From CAYXLI01 sp964464925 (GTDB lineage Bacteria; Acidobacteriota; Terriglobia; Bryobacterales; Bryobacteraceae), in the NCBI GenBank assembly GCA_964464925.1, contig CAYXLI010000007.1, positions 62,001 to 126,000 on the forward strand: a DNA stretch of 64,000 nucleotides, written 5' to 3'. Shown piece after piece: positions 1-8,127 of the stretch. How positions within the stretch are numbered: position 1 is the first letter of the stretch; every line of letters starts with the position of its first letter. The position numbers and the translations under genes are program-made. The notes below the pieces were generated by a model. That model searched no databases. It saw only the letters and a program-made list of their open reading frames with translations, and had not been told where the DNA came from.

Positions 1-209
1 GTTATTCCGCTCGATGGAATCACAATCAGGAAGTTGGGTGAGTTGAAATCGGAAGTGATGCCGGCGTACTTGAATTTGAGTCGCACATTCCCGGAACTGA
101 TGCCAAGTGAACCGACTCTGTCCGATAAGATTACGATTTGGGGCGATACATGAATGAACTGAGCACTCGCCAGCGGAGTAAAAGCAAATAACGCCCAGAA
201 GCATCTCAT
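1..209 (-). CDS. Secreted protein of unknown function, N-terminal fragment
   Basis: This is the first 69 or so codons of a minus-strand gene that runs off the left edge of the window. It opens MRCFWALFAFTPLASAQF, which reads as a short signal peptide with an Ala-x-Ala type cleavage site near residue 16. About 50 residues of mature protein follow with alternating hydrophobic residues, for example VSPQIVIL and VRLKFKYAGI, suggesting a beta-rich exported domain. A run of five G lies about six bases before the ATG and could serve as ribosome binding site. There is no stop before the edge. I do not recognise the family. Confidence 0.55.
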   Translation of the reverse strand, partial: MRCFWALFAFTPLASAQFIHVSPQIVILSDRVGSLGISSGNVRLKFKYAGITSDFNSPNFLIVIPSSGI

Positions 210-482
210 TGTGCACCCCCAGCCATCGATATACCAGGATTGATTGCTGCGGCCGGTAGAACTTCGCATCATATCCGGCAGCTCCGGCTCACTTCTTTGT
301 AAATTCGATTGTTGCTGATAACCGTCGTGCTGCGCAAATACAATATACCCCTAGAAAACACTGTAAACTGCTACTTAGGCCGCATATGGTACTTTTTTAG
401 TTTTGGTCCAAAAGGAGAAAACCTTCGTCCATGCGGATCAGTACGGCAACGCCTTGCCACAAAGGCCGAGGCTGCCTAGCGA

Positions 483-896
483 ATGGCGACGGCGACGGCT
501 GCTGCGAATTGTGTTCGAGCCGTCCGGGAATGGAATCAATACAATGCAGCACTTAAGCCGAAGGACAGAGTTCCCCCGCCTTCAAATCGCCAGGAGACGA
601 GTGCTTGCACGTTCACTTTGCCCTTGAACAAGCCTTGGGACACAAATCAGGACAGCGTAGGGCTTGAGACTCCGACGGACGGGTCAAATAACACCTACTG
701 GTTCGGAGATGCCATTCTCATCAAGCAGTACAACGGGGCGAGGGTGGCCTACGTTTCATGGAAAAACAACAATCTTCAAGCAAACCAGCAACCATACTGG
801 ACATACAATCCAGCCAATCCCGTAAGCCTCAATACGGTTCAAGAGGTCTGCTCCTGCACGGGCCCGCCCCGCTCGTGCATTCGGCTGAAGCCCTAG
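483..896 (+). CDS. Hypothetical protein, possibly the first part of a broken gene
   Basis: An open frame of 137 codons whose middle part reads like real protein, for example TYWFGDAILIKQYNG and AYVSWKNNNLQ, rich in Asn, Gln, Tyr and Trp. A stop lies two codons before the ATG and no convincing ribosome binding site is visible. The last 15 residues (CTGPPRSCIRLKP) look less natural. After the TAG the same frame reopens and again contains an IQQYNG motif, so the two pieces may be one gene interrupted by a stop. The 210-482 stretch upstream shows no convincing gene, only a short open frame from 403 in another frame. Family not recognised. Confidence 0.3.
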   Translation: MATATAAANCVRAVREWNQYNAALKPKDRVPPPSNRQETSACTFTLPLNKPWDTNQDSVGLETPTDGSNNTYWFGDAILIKQYNGARVAYVSWKNNNLQANQQPYWTYNPANPVSLNTVQEVCSCTGPPRSCIRLKP

Positions 897-920
897 GGAG
901 GGGGAAGAGACAATGTTGAA

Positions 921-1115
921 GTGTGCACTGTATCTATATCTGATTTCTGCGATGATGCGATTACAAAACTGCCCTTGATTCAGCAATACAACGGCGAGAG
1001 CGGTCGGGATGTTTGTCTGGGGTTTTGTTGTGACCCTATGGCGGCGCTTGGCTTCGCTTACAAGAACTACCATTGTGGTCAGAAGCCAAGTGGGACGGTG
1101 TGCCCTTCGTCCTGA
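921..1115 (+). pseudogene. Possible downstream piece of the same interrupted reading frame
   Basis: This 64-codon open stretch is in the same frame as the preceding 137-codon one, separated by a single TAG and eight codons. It is Cys-rich (CLGFCCD, NYHCG, TVCP) and repeats the motif IQQYNG, similar to IKQYNG in the upstream piece. A different frame offers a Shine-Dalgarno-like GGAGGGGG before an ATG at 913, but that frame gives only 21 residues. Either this is the decayed end of a secreted Cys-rich protein or it is chance. Confidence is low because nothing homologous is recognised. Confidence 0.2.
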
Positions 1116-1143
1116 CGCCCCCGGTAGTATCCTTGGTCTGGTC

Positions 1144-2133
1144 ATGAAAGCTGCCGTGTTTAGCAGATACGGACCTCCTGAAGTTGTCCAGATCAGGGAG
1201 GTCGAAAAGCCTGCACCAAAGGACAACGAAGTCCTTGTTCGCGTCCAGGCGACGACGGTTTGCGCGGCGGACTGGAGGATGAGAAAAGCCGATCCAGTCC
1301 TTGTAAGATTCCTCAACGGCCTTCGGAGGCCAAAGAAGATCCCGATACTGGGAATGGAGTTCGCCGGAAGAGTTGAGACGGTGGGCAGGGGTATCACCCG
1401 GTTCAGCGAAGGCGACGCGGTATTTGGATCGACGGGATTCCACTTCGGCGCGCATGCAGAGTACGTTTGCGTGCCTGAGGATGCCTCACTGGAGCTCAAA
1501 CCGAGCAACATGACATTTGAGGAAGCGGCGGCAGTGTTGTTTGGCGGAGTGTCGGCGTTGCACTTCCTGAGGAAAGCCAAGGTCCAAGCCGGACAGAAAG
1601 TGCTGATCTACGGAGCGTCCGGAAGTGTGGGCGTTTTCGCGGTGCAACTGGCGAAGCACTTCGGGGCACACGTCACAGCGGTCTGCAGCACCGCCAATCT
1701 GGACCTGGTGAAGTCTCTCGGCGCTGACGACGCGGTTGACTACACCAGGGAAGATTTCTCCAGAGCCGGCCGGGTCTATGACATCGTCTTCGACACGGTC
1801 GGCAAGAGCGGTTTCTCACGCACGCTGAAATCTCTTAAGCGAGGCGGTTCCTATGTTCGGGCCGGAGGTTCTGGAAGACTGGCACCGATGGTTGGGGCGA
1901 TTTTTGCGGGAATGTTGATTTCCATAACGGGCGCGGCGAAAGTTATTAGCGGAGTGGCACGAGGAGCCGCGGGGGATGCGTTTTTTCTGAAGGGGCTTAT
2001 CGAGGCCGGAAAGCTAAGGACGGTAATCGATCGCCGTTATGCACTGAACGAGATCGCTGAGGCTCACCGGTATGCGGAGGCGGGACACAAAAAAGGACAC
2101 GTGGTCATAGTCGTCGAACAGACGAGCACGTAG
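1144..2133 (+). CDS. Zinc-independent MDR family oxidoreductase (NADPH:quinone reductase type)
   Basis: A 329-residue medium-chain dehydrogenase/reductase. The start is the ATG opening MKAAVFSRYGPPEVVQ, the usual N terminus of this family. An upstream extension of the frame is possible but does not look like protein. A GroES-like catalytic half (residues 1-130) is followed by a Rossmann half with the nucleotide-binding motif IYGASGSVGVFAVQLAK. The structural and catalytic zinc Cys sets of alcohol dehydrogenases are absent, so it probably reduces quinones or enals with NAD(P)H in the cytosol. It ends with the typical HxKGHVVI segment. It stands alone, and no neighbour suggests a substrate. Confidence 0.85.
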   Translation: MKAAVFSRYGPPEVVQIREVEKPAPKDNEVLVRVQATTVCAADWRMRKADPVLVRFLNGLRRPKKIPILGMEFAGRVETVGRGITRFSEGDAVFGSTGFHFGAHAEYVCVPEDASLELKPSNMTFEEAAAVLFGGVSALHFLRKAKVQAGQKVLIYGASGSVGVFAVQLAKHFGAHVTAVCSTANLDLVKSLGADDAVDYTREDFSRAGRVYDIVFDTVGKSGFSRTLKSLKRGGSYVRAGGSGRLAPMVGAIFAGMLISITGAAKVISGVARGAAGDAFFLKGLIEAGKLRTVIDRRYALNEIAEAHRYAEAGHKKGHVVIVVEQTST

Positions 2134-2186
2134 GCTTGGAGGAAATGTGGTGACTCTCACCGCATTTCGCATTTCACGTCTGGGCG

Positions 2187-2537
2187 TTAGGACGGGATGA
2201 GATCTGTCCAGAGTTTTAAGCGTTCCGGAATGGCATCGGCCGAGACGCCGAGCACCGCGCCTGAGCCTTCGAGATGCAACGCAGCCCGCGTCTGGTGCTT
2301 CACCCAGTCAGCGCTCGACATGAGATCCGCGAGCTTCGCACCGTCTCCCTTGATCAGGAAGAATCCGTTCAGGTCACCGCCGTGCGGGTTCAGGAACACG
2401 GCATCGAACGACAGGATCGTACCCTGCTGCTGCAATTTGCTGAGGTAATCATGGAATTGCTGGAAGTGTTCGGCGCTTATGCGCTCGCGGCCCGGAATAG
2501 AACGATTCCAGCCGAAGAAGATCGTGTTCGACTTCAT
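2187..2537 (-). CDS. Small uncharacterised protein, YCII/DGPF-like in shape
   Basis: 116 residues starting MKSNTIFFGWNRSIPGRE. This start is chosen because GGGAGGA lies five bases upstream, although the frame stays open further upstream. The pattern of a short strand, a helix with HFQQFHDYLSKLQQ, then strands with a GGDLNGFFLI turn and a final helix resembles small dimeric alpha/beta barrel proteins such as the YCII group. I cannot name the exact family. No signal peptide or membrane segment is present, so it is probably cytosolic. It lies 118 bases after a GYD-domain gene on the same strand, possibly co-transcribed. Confidence 0.65.
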   Translation of the reverse strand: MKSNTIFFGWNRSIPGRERISAEHFQQFHDYLSKLQQQGTILSFDAVFLNPHGGDLNGFFLIKGDGAKLADLMSSADWVKHQTRAALHLEGSGAVLGVSADAIPERLKLWTDLIPS

Positions 2538-2654
2538 CTGATTCCTCCCTTGTGAGATGGCGTGGGGTTGTTCCCGACTCGGAAGTATATACCTCCGGGG
2601 CGTCGAATGCACGGCGATTTGGGACGTCCGTTTCGTGCCGGGAATGCCCGGGGG

Positions 2655-2945
2655 TCACAGGCTGCCGATTATCGCTCGATATTCCTTTTCGGTGAACGCA
2701 CGAAGAGTCTCAGTCTGTACGCTGCCTTTTGATGCGATGGAGAGCGTCGCTTTTGCAAGCGAGACGTCATCGGGCGCCTCGGAGATGAGAGCCATGTCGA
2801 AGCGGCCGGTCAGCATGTAGAAGTCCTTTACGGTGACGCCGGCAGCTTGAAACGTTTTGCGGGCAGCATCGAGGCGGGACGGGCTTTCCTTGATGTTCTT
2901 GATTCCCTCGCTGGTCCAGCGAAGCAGTGTGATGTAGGTGGGCAT
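2655..2945 (-). CDS. GYD domain protein
   Basis: 96 residues starting MPTYITLLRWTSEGIKNIKESPSRLDAARK. This matches the GYD family pattern of a first strand, a helix carrying S-P-x-R and a second strand, with the family's name motif region reading LTGRFDMALI. GYD proteins are small ferredoxin-like dimeric folds of unknown biochemical role. The complete domain fills the whole protein and there is no export signal. AGGTATTTCCC precedes the ATG. It may form a short operon with the downstream minus-strand gene ending at 2187. Confidence 0.8.
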   Translation of the reverse strand: MPTYITLLRWTSEGIKNIKESPSRLDAARKTFQAAGVTVKDFYMLTGRFDMALISEAPDDVSLAKATLSIASKGSVQTETLRAFTEKEYRAIIGSL

Positions 2946-3033
2946 GGGAAATACCTCCGCGTTGGATTATACGCTGGATCGCGGGAAGGTGCGGTACTGA
3001 CTAGCAGCCAGCACCGCCGTCGCCGCATTGTGC

Positions 3034-6000
3034 TTACGGGGCGAAATAGCCGTTCACGTCAATAATGACATCGCAGTTTACGTCCTGGGTGAAAACGTAC
3101 ACCGAGACGGCACCATTCGCTCCGGCGGGCACGATGGCGGCGTTCGCGAGTACCCGTCCATCGGGAGAATTCAGGGTGGAAACGAACGGCTGTGGGGAGT
3201 TGGCCGGCCAAATGGTCAGATAGGAGAGCGGTCCGGCAGGCACGACGGTGACGTTCAACGAGTACGCCGCTGCATTTGCCGGGATACCACAGTTGGAGGC
3301 TGGTAGAGGGAACGTACGCGTACTTCCCTTCCCGAGCGAAGGGGGGCCAAACAGGCCGGAGGTGCCTTGGCCGGGCCGCGTGTCTACAGCCCGGCAGGGA
3401 GCGACCGGGTAAAAGGACAGGCCGCCGGGACCGGGAGGCGCGAAATGACCGTTCACGTCGATGACAATATCGGTCGGAGTGGGTGCATCACTGAGCGCGA
3501 AGACCGCAACGCTACCGCCGGAGCCGGCAGGAACGATCGCCGCATTCGCAAGCACCCGACCTTGCGGGGAGTTCAATGTTGAAGCGAGCGGCTGAGGCTG
3601 TCCAGCAGGCCACGTTGTGAGATACGCCAACGGACCCTGAGGCACGACCGTATAGTTCAGAGAGTAAGCCGATGAACCGGACGGGATGCCGCAACCGGCT
3701 GCTGCGATTGGAAACGATCGCGCGGCGCTGGCTGACATAGCTGGTCCGCCAAGCAGTCCGGACGGGTTGCGCGTATCGACAACACGGCACGGCGTCAAGG
3801 GATAGAATGCAAGCGCATCGGCTCGCGAGGCATCGACAAAATATCCGTTGATGTCGACCACCATGTCGGTGGCATTGGACGCATATAGACCGATGCCGCC
3901 GCCCGCACCGGCGGGCACGATGGCGGCGTTTGCCACCACGCTGCCGTCGGCGGAATTCAGAGTGGAGACGAACGGCTGAGGCGATCCGGACGGCCACGCT
4001 GTAACAAATCCGAGCCCCTCGAGCGGCACGGCGGTGAAATTGAGTGAGTATGCGCGCGCATCGGCGGGGATGGCGCAGTTGCTCGCCGCGAGGGGGACAC
4101 TGCGCGTTGCGCCCTTCAGCAGAAAGGGGCCACCGAAGGTGCCGGTCGGGCTTCGGGTGTCAAGAATGCGGCACGGCGTCATGGGGACGAATCGCGAGCC
4201 GGCGGTTGGCGCAGGACCAGTCTGCGTCACTACGAACGGCTGGCCGGCGATGGTCAGCACAGCGGAACGGTTCGTACTCGTGAAGTTTGGACCTACGGTA
4301 ATTGAAAGGGCACCGCTACCGCGTACCACGCCTAAGTTCACCGACGCCCAGGTTACAGGCGAATACGAACTCCAGAAACACTGGGCAGAAGAAGATGAGA
4401 TGTTGACCGTAATGTTCGCGCCGACATTCCCAACGGTAGCGCCCGCTGCATCCAGTGAATTTACGCATGCTGCGGCCGGGCTCTGCACGACGGTCAAGCT
4501 CGATCCGCCCAACGTAACGGTGGCGGTTCTGAAAAGGCTGGTGACGTTCGGTGCCGGGTGCAGGCGCAAGTTGCCGGGGCCTGTGCTTGTTGCGCCGGAA
4601 ACCGGTACCAGCCAATTCGAGTCGCTGACCGGCGACCACGTGCAGGCGAGGCCGGTGGAAATCGGAATCAATAGATCGTCTGAGGTTATCGAGTAAGGAC
4701 CACTGCTGAACGAGTACACGCAAGGGGGCGCGTCCTGAGAAATGGTCATGACCTGTTGCCCCAGGGCAAGGTTGCAGGAGCTGCTGTGCAGAATCAATTT
4801 GCCCGATCTTGCGGCGCCGGTATTCTCGGCGACTGAATACGGAATGGTCCCGCTACCCGTGATCTGCGATGAGCCAACCACCTGCAGCCAAGGGCTGTCC
4901 GATTCGATAAATGCCGGGCAATTTCCGTTGCTTGCTGTGATCCCGGCAAGGCGGCTAGATGCGTAAGAAGGGACGGCGGCAGCGGATTGCGAGAATCCGG
5001 TTTGAACCGCTGAGCCGCTGTATTGGAGTGCGCTGATCACGATTTCGCGGTCGACCTGAACGGAAGGCACTGAGCCGGCGCCGACATAGTAATTGATATG
5101 GAGTCTGGCGTCGCCGGGTATCGGAACGGGAGTGGTAGCCGAGGATATGGTCGACTGCGCGATGGAAGATCCGGATGAAGATGAATTGAATGAGACTGCG
5201 TTTGCCGACCAAATTACCTGGTGGACCGACGGAGCAGCAGCCGTCATGCTGAACCGTTGGAGGTTGCCGGGCACGGTATACGGCTGCACAACGTACTGGG
5301 CATTCGTGGCAGACGACGCATTCCCCCATTTTGCGAACTCTAAATCCCACTCCATGTGGGCGTTGTCGGAATTATATTCATCCCAGGTGAACAGGCCGAG
5401 AGTGGTATTGGGATCAAGTGTGTTTAGAGGCGAATCGATCGTGACGGTGTATGTTCCATAGCCAACGCGGTCTTTCGTAAACACTTCCGCTGAGCACCAG
5501 GAATCTCCGCATTTGCTTAATCTGAGGTGTAGTTTCCCATCAGGGTCCACAAAGACATTCTCTTTCACGAAGAAGTTCGGACCAGGAAAGACTTTATTCG
5601 GAGCGTCTTTGACGTACCAGTCCAGGCCGGCAAACGAGATGGTGCTGTATTGGGGAAGGCGGGGTACAGATGTTTTTGATACAGCATTTCTATCTAAGAA
5701 GAACGGAATCGCCTCCGAAGCCTGAATGCATTGTGAATAGCTCGAAATGGCGTATGCATTGATGCGGGTCGCCTTTCGGAACATCAGGGGGTTGTTAAAA
5801 GGAGCGACATAATCGAGGTTGACCTGGAACTCGCCGTTTGCATTCAACAGAATTGGCGTGCAATTGGAGGGATCGGACCAGCCGATATCTGGAACGAACA
5901 TGAGCAGATAGATCTGCAATCCTTGCGGGCTGACGCCGGAGAGCTTGCCTTTGATAATCCCTGTTTGTGCCCAAACCGGAATAGATGTCAGAGTAATTGC

Positions 6001-6093
6001 AGCGTTCCCGGTAGTCTGGGAGACGGCTTTCGGTTCAAATCGCAATAAACAGAGCGTGAACAGAAGAAGTAGGGCAGCGTTTTTGCGCAACAT
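3034..6093 (-). CDS. Large secreted protein: GH16-like lectin domain, BACON domains, three C-terminal repeats
   Basis: About 1019 residues. The start MLRKNAALLLLFTLCLL gives a clean signal peptide; a GTG ten codons upstream (6123) is the alternative. Around residues 160-360 a concanavalin/GH16-like segment contains GYGTYTVTIDSPL and MEWDLEFAKWGN, reminiscent of ExDxE in family 16 glycosidases but not a perfect catalytic motif. Three BACON-like beta domains follow (SPWLQVVGSSQITG, SNWLVPVSGATSTG, VTWASVNLGVVRGSG). The last 390 residues are three copies of a unit of about 125 residues beginning with PCRxxDTR and ending DVNGYF or DVNGHF. No anchor is visible, so it is probably extracellular carbohydrate binding or degradation. 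A GTAC-TG-GTAC palindrome lies 60 bases upstream. Confidence 0.8.
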   Translation of the reverse strand: MLRKNAALLLLFTLCLLRFEPKAVSQTTGNAAITLTSIPVWAQTGIIKGKLSGVSPQGLQIYLLMFVPDIGWSDPSNCTPILLNANGEFQVNLDYVAPFNNPLMFRKATRINAYAISSYSQCIQASEAIPFFLDRNAVSKTSVPRLPQYSTISFAGLDWYVKDAPNKVFPGPNFFVKENVFVDPDGKLHLRLSKCGDSWCSAEVFTKDRVGYGTYTVTIDSPLNTLDPNTTLGLFTWDEYNSDNAHMEWDLEFAKWGNASSATNAQYVVQPYTVPGNLQRFSMTAAAPSVHQVIWSANAVSFNSSSSGSSIAQSTISSATTPVPIPGDARLHINYYVGAGSVPSVQVDREIVISALQYSGSAVQTGFSQSAAAVPSYASSRLAGITASNGNCPAFIESDSPWLQVVGSSQITGSGTIPYSVAENTGAARSGKLILHSSSCNLALGQQVMTISQDAPPCVYSFSSGPYSITSDDLLIPISTGLACTWSPVSDSNWLVPVSGATSTGPGNLRLHPAPNVTSLFRTATVTLGGSSLTVVQSPAAACVNSLDAAGATVGNVGANITVNISSSSAQCFWSSYSPVTWASVNLGVVRGSGALSITVGPNFTSTNRSAVLTIAGQPFVVTQTGPAPTAGSRFVPMTPCRILDTRSPTGTFGGPFLLKGATRSVPLAASNCAIPADARAYSLNFTAVPLEGLGFVTAWPSGSPQPFVSTLNSADGSVVANAAIVPAGAGGGIGLYASNATDMVVDINGYFVDASRADALAFYPLTPCRVVDTRNPSGLLGGPAMSASAARSFPIAAAGCGIPSGSSAYSLNYTVVPQGPLAYLTTWPAGQPQPLASTLNSPQGRVLANAAIVPAGSGGSVAVFALSDAPTPTDIVIDVNGHFAPPGPGGLSFYPVAPCRAVDTRPGQGTSGLFGPPSLGKGSTRTFPLPASNCGIPANAAAYSLNVTVVPAGPLSYLTIWPANSPQPFVSTLNSPDGRVLANAAIVPAGANGAVSVYVFTQDVNCDVIIDVNGYFAP

Positions 6094-6153
6094 GCGAACG
6101 AAAACGATATCACCTTCACTCACGAAGCCGCCAGATTACGAACGAGGGATCCG

Positions 6154-6163
6154 GTACTGGTAC
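6154..6163. promoter_or_regulatory. Palindrome GTAC-TG-GTAC upstream of the BACON protein gene
   Basis: A ten-base two-armed palindrome sits between the divergent secreted BACON protein gene and the small monooxygenase gene. The same GTAC-NN-GTAC arrangement occurs upstream of a Flp pilin gene (36108-36117) and of cpaE (62533-62542), at similar distances from the start codons. It could be a regulator site. This is inferred only from the repeated placement. Confidence 0.3.
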
Positions 6164-6230
6164 GAACCATAGAGAAATGATTCTCCTGCGGTAACTTGAA
6201 GGTTGCGCCTGAAAGGCTGCGCTACAAATT

Positions 6231-6518
6231 ATGCTGATTGTGAACGTACATATGCAGGCGGCTTCCGGGAAGGAAGCGGAACTGAAAGAGGCTCTGCTGG
6301 GGTTGGTGGGGCCGACGCGGAAAGAGGAGGGGTGTATTCAGTATGACCTGCACTATGACTCGAAAGATCCGTCGAAGTTCATGTTCTATGAAATCTGGAC
6401 GTCGAAGGAGGCGCTGGATCAGCACGCCGAGTCGCCGCATCTGCGGGCATTCCGGGCTGTAAGGGATGGACTGCTGGCTAAGCCTGGTGAACTGACCTTG
6501 TGGGAGAAGTTCGAGTAG
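6231..6518 (+). CDS. Antibiotic biosynthesis monooxygenase (ABM) fold protein, YgiN-like
   Basis: 95 residues with the full ABM pattern: first strand MLIVNVHMQAASGKE, then PTRKEEGCIQYDLH, then FMFYEIWTSKEALDQHAESPHLRAF, which contains the conserved W, H and H residues. Members are small dimeric ferredoxin-like proteins that act as quinol or anthrone monooxygenases or as haem-degrading enzymes. The substrate here cannot be told. It is cytosolic. There is no strong ribosome binding site before the ATG. It is followed after 19 bases by the Cys-rich secreted protein gene. Confidence 0.85.
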   Translation: MLIVNVHMQAASGKEAELKEALLGLVGPTRKEEGCIQYDLHYDSKDPSKFMFYEIWTSKEALDQHAESPHLRAFRAVRDGLLAKPGELTLWEKFE

Positions 6519-6537
6519 AAGCGTTAGACTGGAGCAA

Positions 6538-6921
6538 GTGCCCGGGAGAAGCCAGCTTTGGCGCTCGCCTGTCCGCCTGGTTTGGGCGGTGCTGCTCTCC
6601 CTTTCCTTCCTGAGCCCGTGGGTGCCGCTGGCGCCTGCTGCTTCGGCGGGAATGTCCTGCTGCAAACGCAGCGCGGCGCATTCCTGCTGCAAGAAGAAGA
6701 CACCTGATGGCCCGGCGCTTGAAGGACTTCCGCCTTGCGGCAATGCCTGCAAGGTACCGGTTTCGTCCGTCGCGCCGGCGTTCGTCAAGGCGATGGCTCC
6801 GCGGCGGCTCGCGTCCTTCGTGGTGGAGGAACGCGAGGTACATGCGGCCAGTGGGGTGCGTGTTGCCGCGGCCGTCGGTCTCTGCGATCTGTATCAACGT
6901 CCTCCCCCGCTTCACGCCTGA
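6538..6921 (+). CDS. Small secreted Cys-rich protein, putative metal binder
   Basis: 127 residues from a GTG start with GGAG three bases before it. A hydrophobic segment (LVWAVLLSLSFLSP) ends at an Ala-rich cleavage-like site near residue 37. The mature part begins GMSCCKRSAAHSCCKKK and has a further CGNAC, giving two Cys-Cys pairs and a Cys-x3-Cys in about 40 residues with His nearby, which suggests copper or another soft metal. It ends with a proline-rich LYQRPPPLHA tail. It lies 39 bases before a sialidase-fold gene with a CPCC motif and upstream of a TonB receptor, so a shared envelope role is likely. Family not recognised. Confidence 0.6.
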   Translation: MPGRSQLWRSPVRLVWAVLLSLSFLSPWVPLAPAASAGMSCCKRSAAHSCCKKKTPDGPALEGLPPCGNACKVPVSSVAPAFVKAMAPRRLASFVVEEREVHAASGVRVAAAVGLCDLYQRPPPLHA

Positions 6922-6960
6922 TTTCCTTTTTTCAAATTTGAACAGGAAAGGTGTGGAGAC

Positions 6961-8127
6961 GTGCGTACTCTCCTTGTATTTTTGGCAGCGGCCGTTTCGC
7001 CGCTGATTCCTTTTGAATCGAAGCCTCGCGTCATTACGAGCGGACGCGATCCGATGCTGGCCGTGCGGGCCTCCGGCGCGCTTTCGCTCCTGAAGGTGGA
7101 TAAGGGCGACCTGTGGCTGCAGACGTCATTCGACAGCGGCGACAGTTTTGAAGCCGGCGTGCGTGTGAATGACGTGGAAGGCGAGGTCCGGTCACACGCA
7201 GAGAGCAGCCCGCAACTGCAGGTGCGGACGATGAGCGAGTTTTATGCACTGTGGCAGAACGAATCGTCATTGCGCTTCGCGCGGTCGATGAATTGGGGGC
7301 AGAGCTTTTCGAAAGCCATCGACGTGGAACCCGGGGCGGCACAGCAATCCTTCTACACGATGAACGTGTCGCCGAAGGGCGTGATCTACGTTGCGTGGCT
7401 GGATGGACGGGATCGCGGCAAAGCGAGGCCAGGCACATCGGCCGTGTACCTGGCGCGGTCGGTGAATAAAGGCGAGTCCTTTGAAAGACCGGTGCGCGTG
7501 GCGCTGGATGTGTGCCCTTGCTGCAGACCGAACATAGGATTCAGCGGCGATCATCACGTTCACGTGACGTGGCGAGGCGTGCTGGAGGACAACGTACGCG
7601 ATGTGTTTCTGGCTACCTCGAACGACGATGGAGTGACCTGGGCGGACGGCAAGCGAGTGGCCGAGGACAACTGGGTGCTGAACGGGTGTCCGCACTCGGG
7701 CGGCATGATGGCCGCGCTCGGAAACCGGCTGTTCCTGACGTGGTACACGGTACGCGAGAAGCAGCCGAAGCTGTACATGATCTACACGGATGACGGCGGC
7801 AAGACGTTCTCTCAGCGGATTGACCTGTCCGCAAACGTGGTGGATCCGAATCATCCGTTTGTGAAGACGACGGGAGACAAGATCTCGATTGTGTTCCAGG
7901 GGCGCGATCCGGGCAAAGACGAGGGATGGGGTCCGGTGAATGCGTATTACCGGGAAATCGATGCGAAGGGCGACATGTCCGCATTGACGCGGTTGGGCCA
8001 TGAAGGCGGGAGCGCGGCGTATCCGACGTTGGCCTTCGAGGAACCGGGACGGATATTTGTGGCCTGGACGGAGCCCGCGAAGGACTCCAAGGTGATTGTG
8101 CTTTCGCGAGGTCGGCGTGCGAATTAA
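6961..8127 (+). CDS. Exported sialidase/BNR-repeat-like beta-propeller with CPCC motif
   Basis: 388 residues from a GTG start preceded by GGAAAGGTG. An N-terminal signal (MRTLLVFLAAAVSPLIPF) is followed by Asp-box-like repeats SFDSGDSF, SNDDGVTWADG and TDDGGKTFSQ, spaced as in BNR/sialidase propellers. The catalytic Arg triad and Tyr/Glu of true sialidases are not evident. Instead there is CPCC at residues 185-188 and a further Cys in NGCPHSGG near 243, a possible metal or disulfide site. The 3' end overlaps the TonB receptor start by 11 bases, so the two are probably translated together. Most likely a periplasmic or surface binding protein rather than a sialidase. Confidence 0.75.
   Translation: MRTLLVFLAAAVSPLIPFESKPRVITSGRDPMLAVRASGALSLLKVDKGDLWLQTSFDSGDSFEAGVRVNDVEGEVRSHAESSPQLQVRTMSEFYALWQNESSLRFARSMNWGQSFSKAIDVEPGAAQQSFYTMNVSPKGVIYVAWLDGRDRGKARPGTSAVYLARSVNKGESFERPVRVALDVCPCCRPNIGFSGDHHVHVTWRGVLEDNVRDVFLATSNDDGVTWADGKRVAEDNWVLNGCPHSGGMMAALGNRLFLTWYTVREKQPKLYMIYTDDGGKTFSQRIDLSANVVDPNHPFVKTTGDKISIVFQGRDPGKDEGWGPVNAYYREIDAKGDMSALTRLGHEGGSAAYPTLAFEEPGRIFVAWTEPAKDSKVIVLSRGRRAN

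Noticed and set aside
6961..8127. True sialidase assignment
   Set aside because: Asp-box-like repeats are present but the Arg triad and the catalytic Tyr/Glu pair are not visible; the protein is better called a propeller of unknown role.
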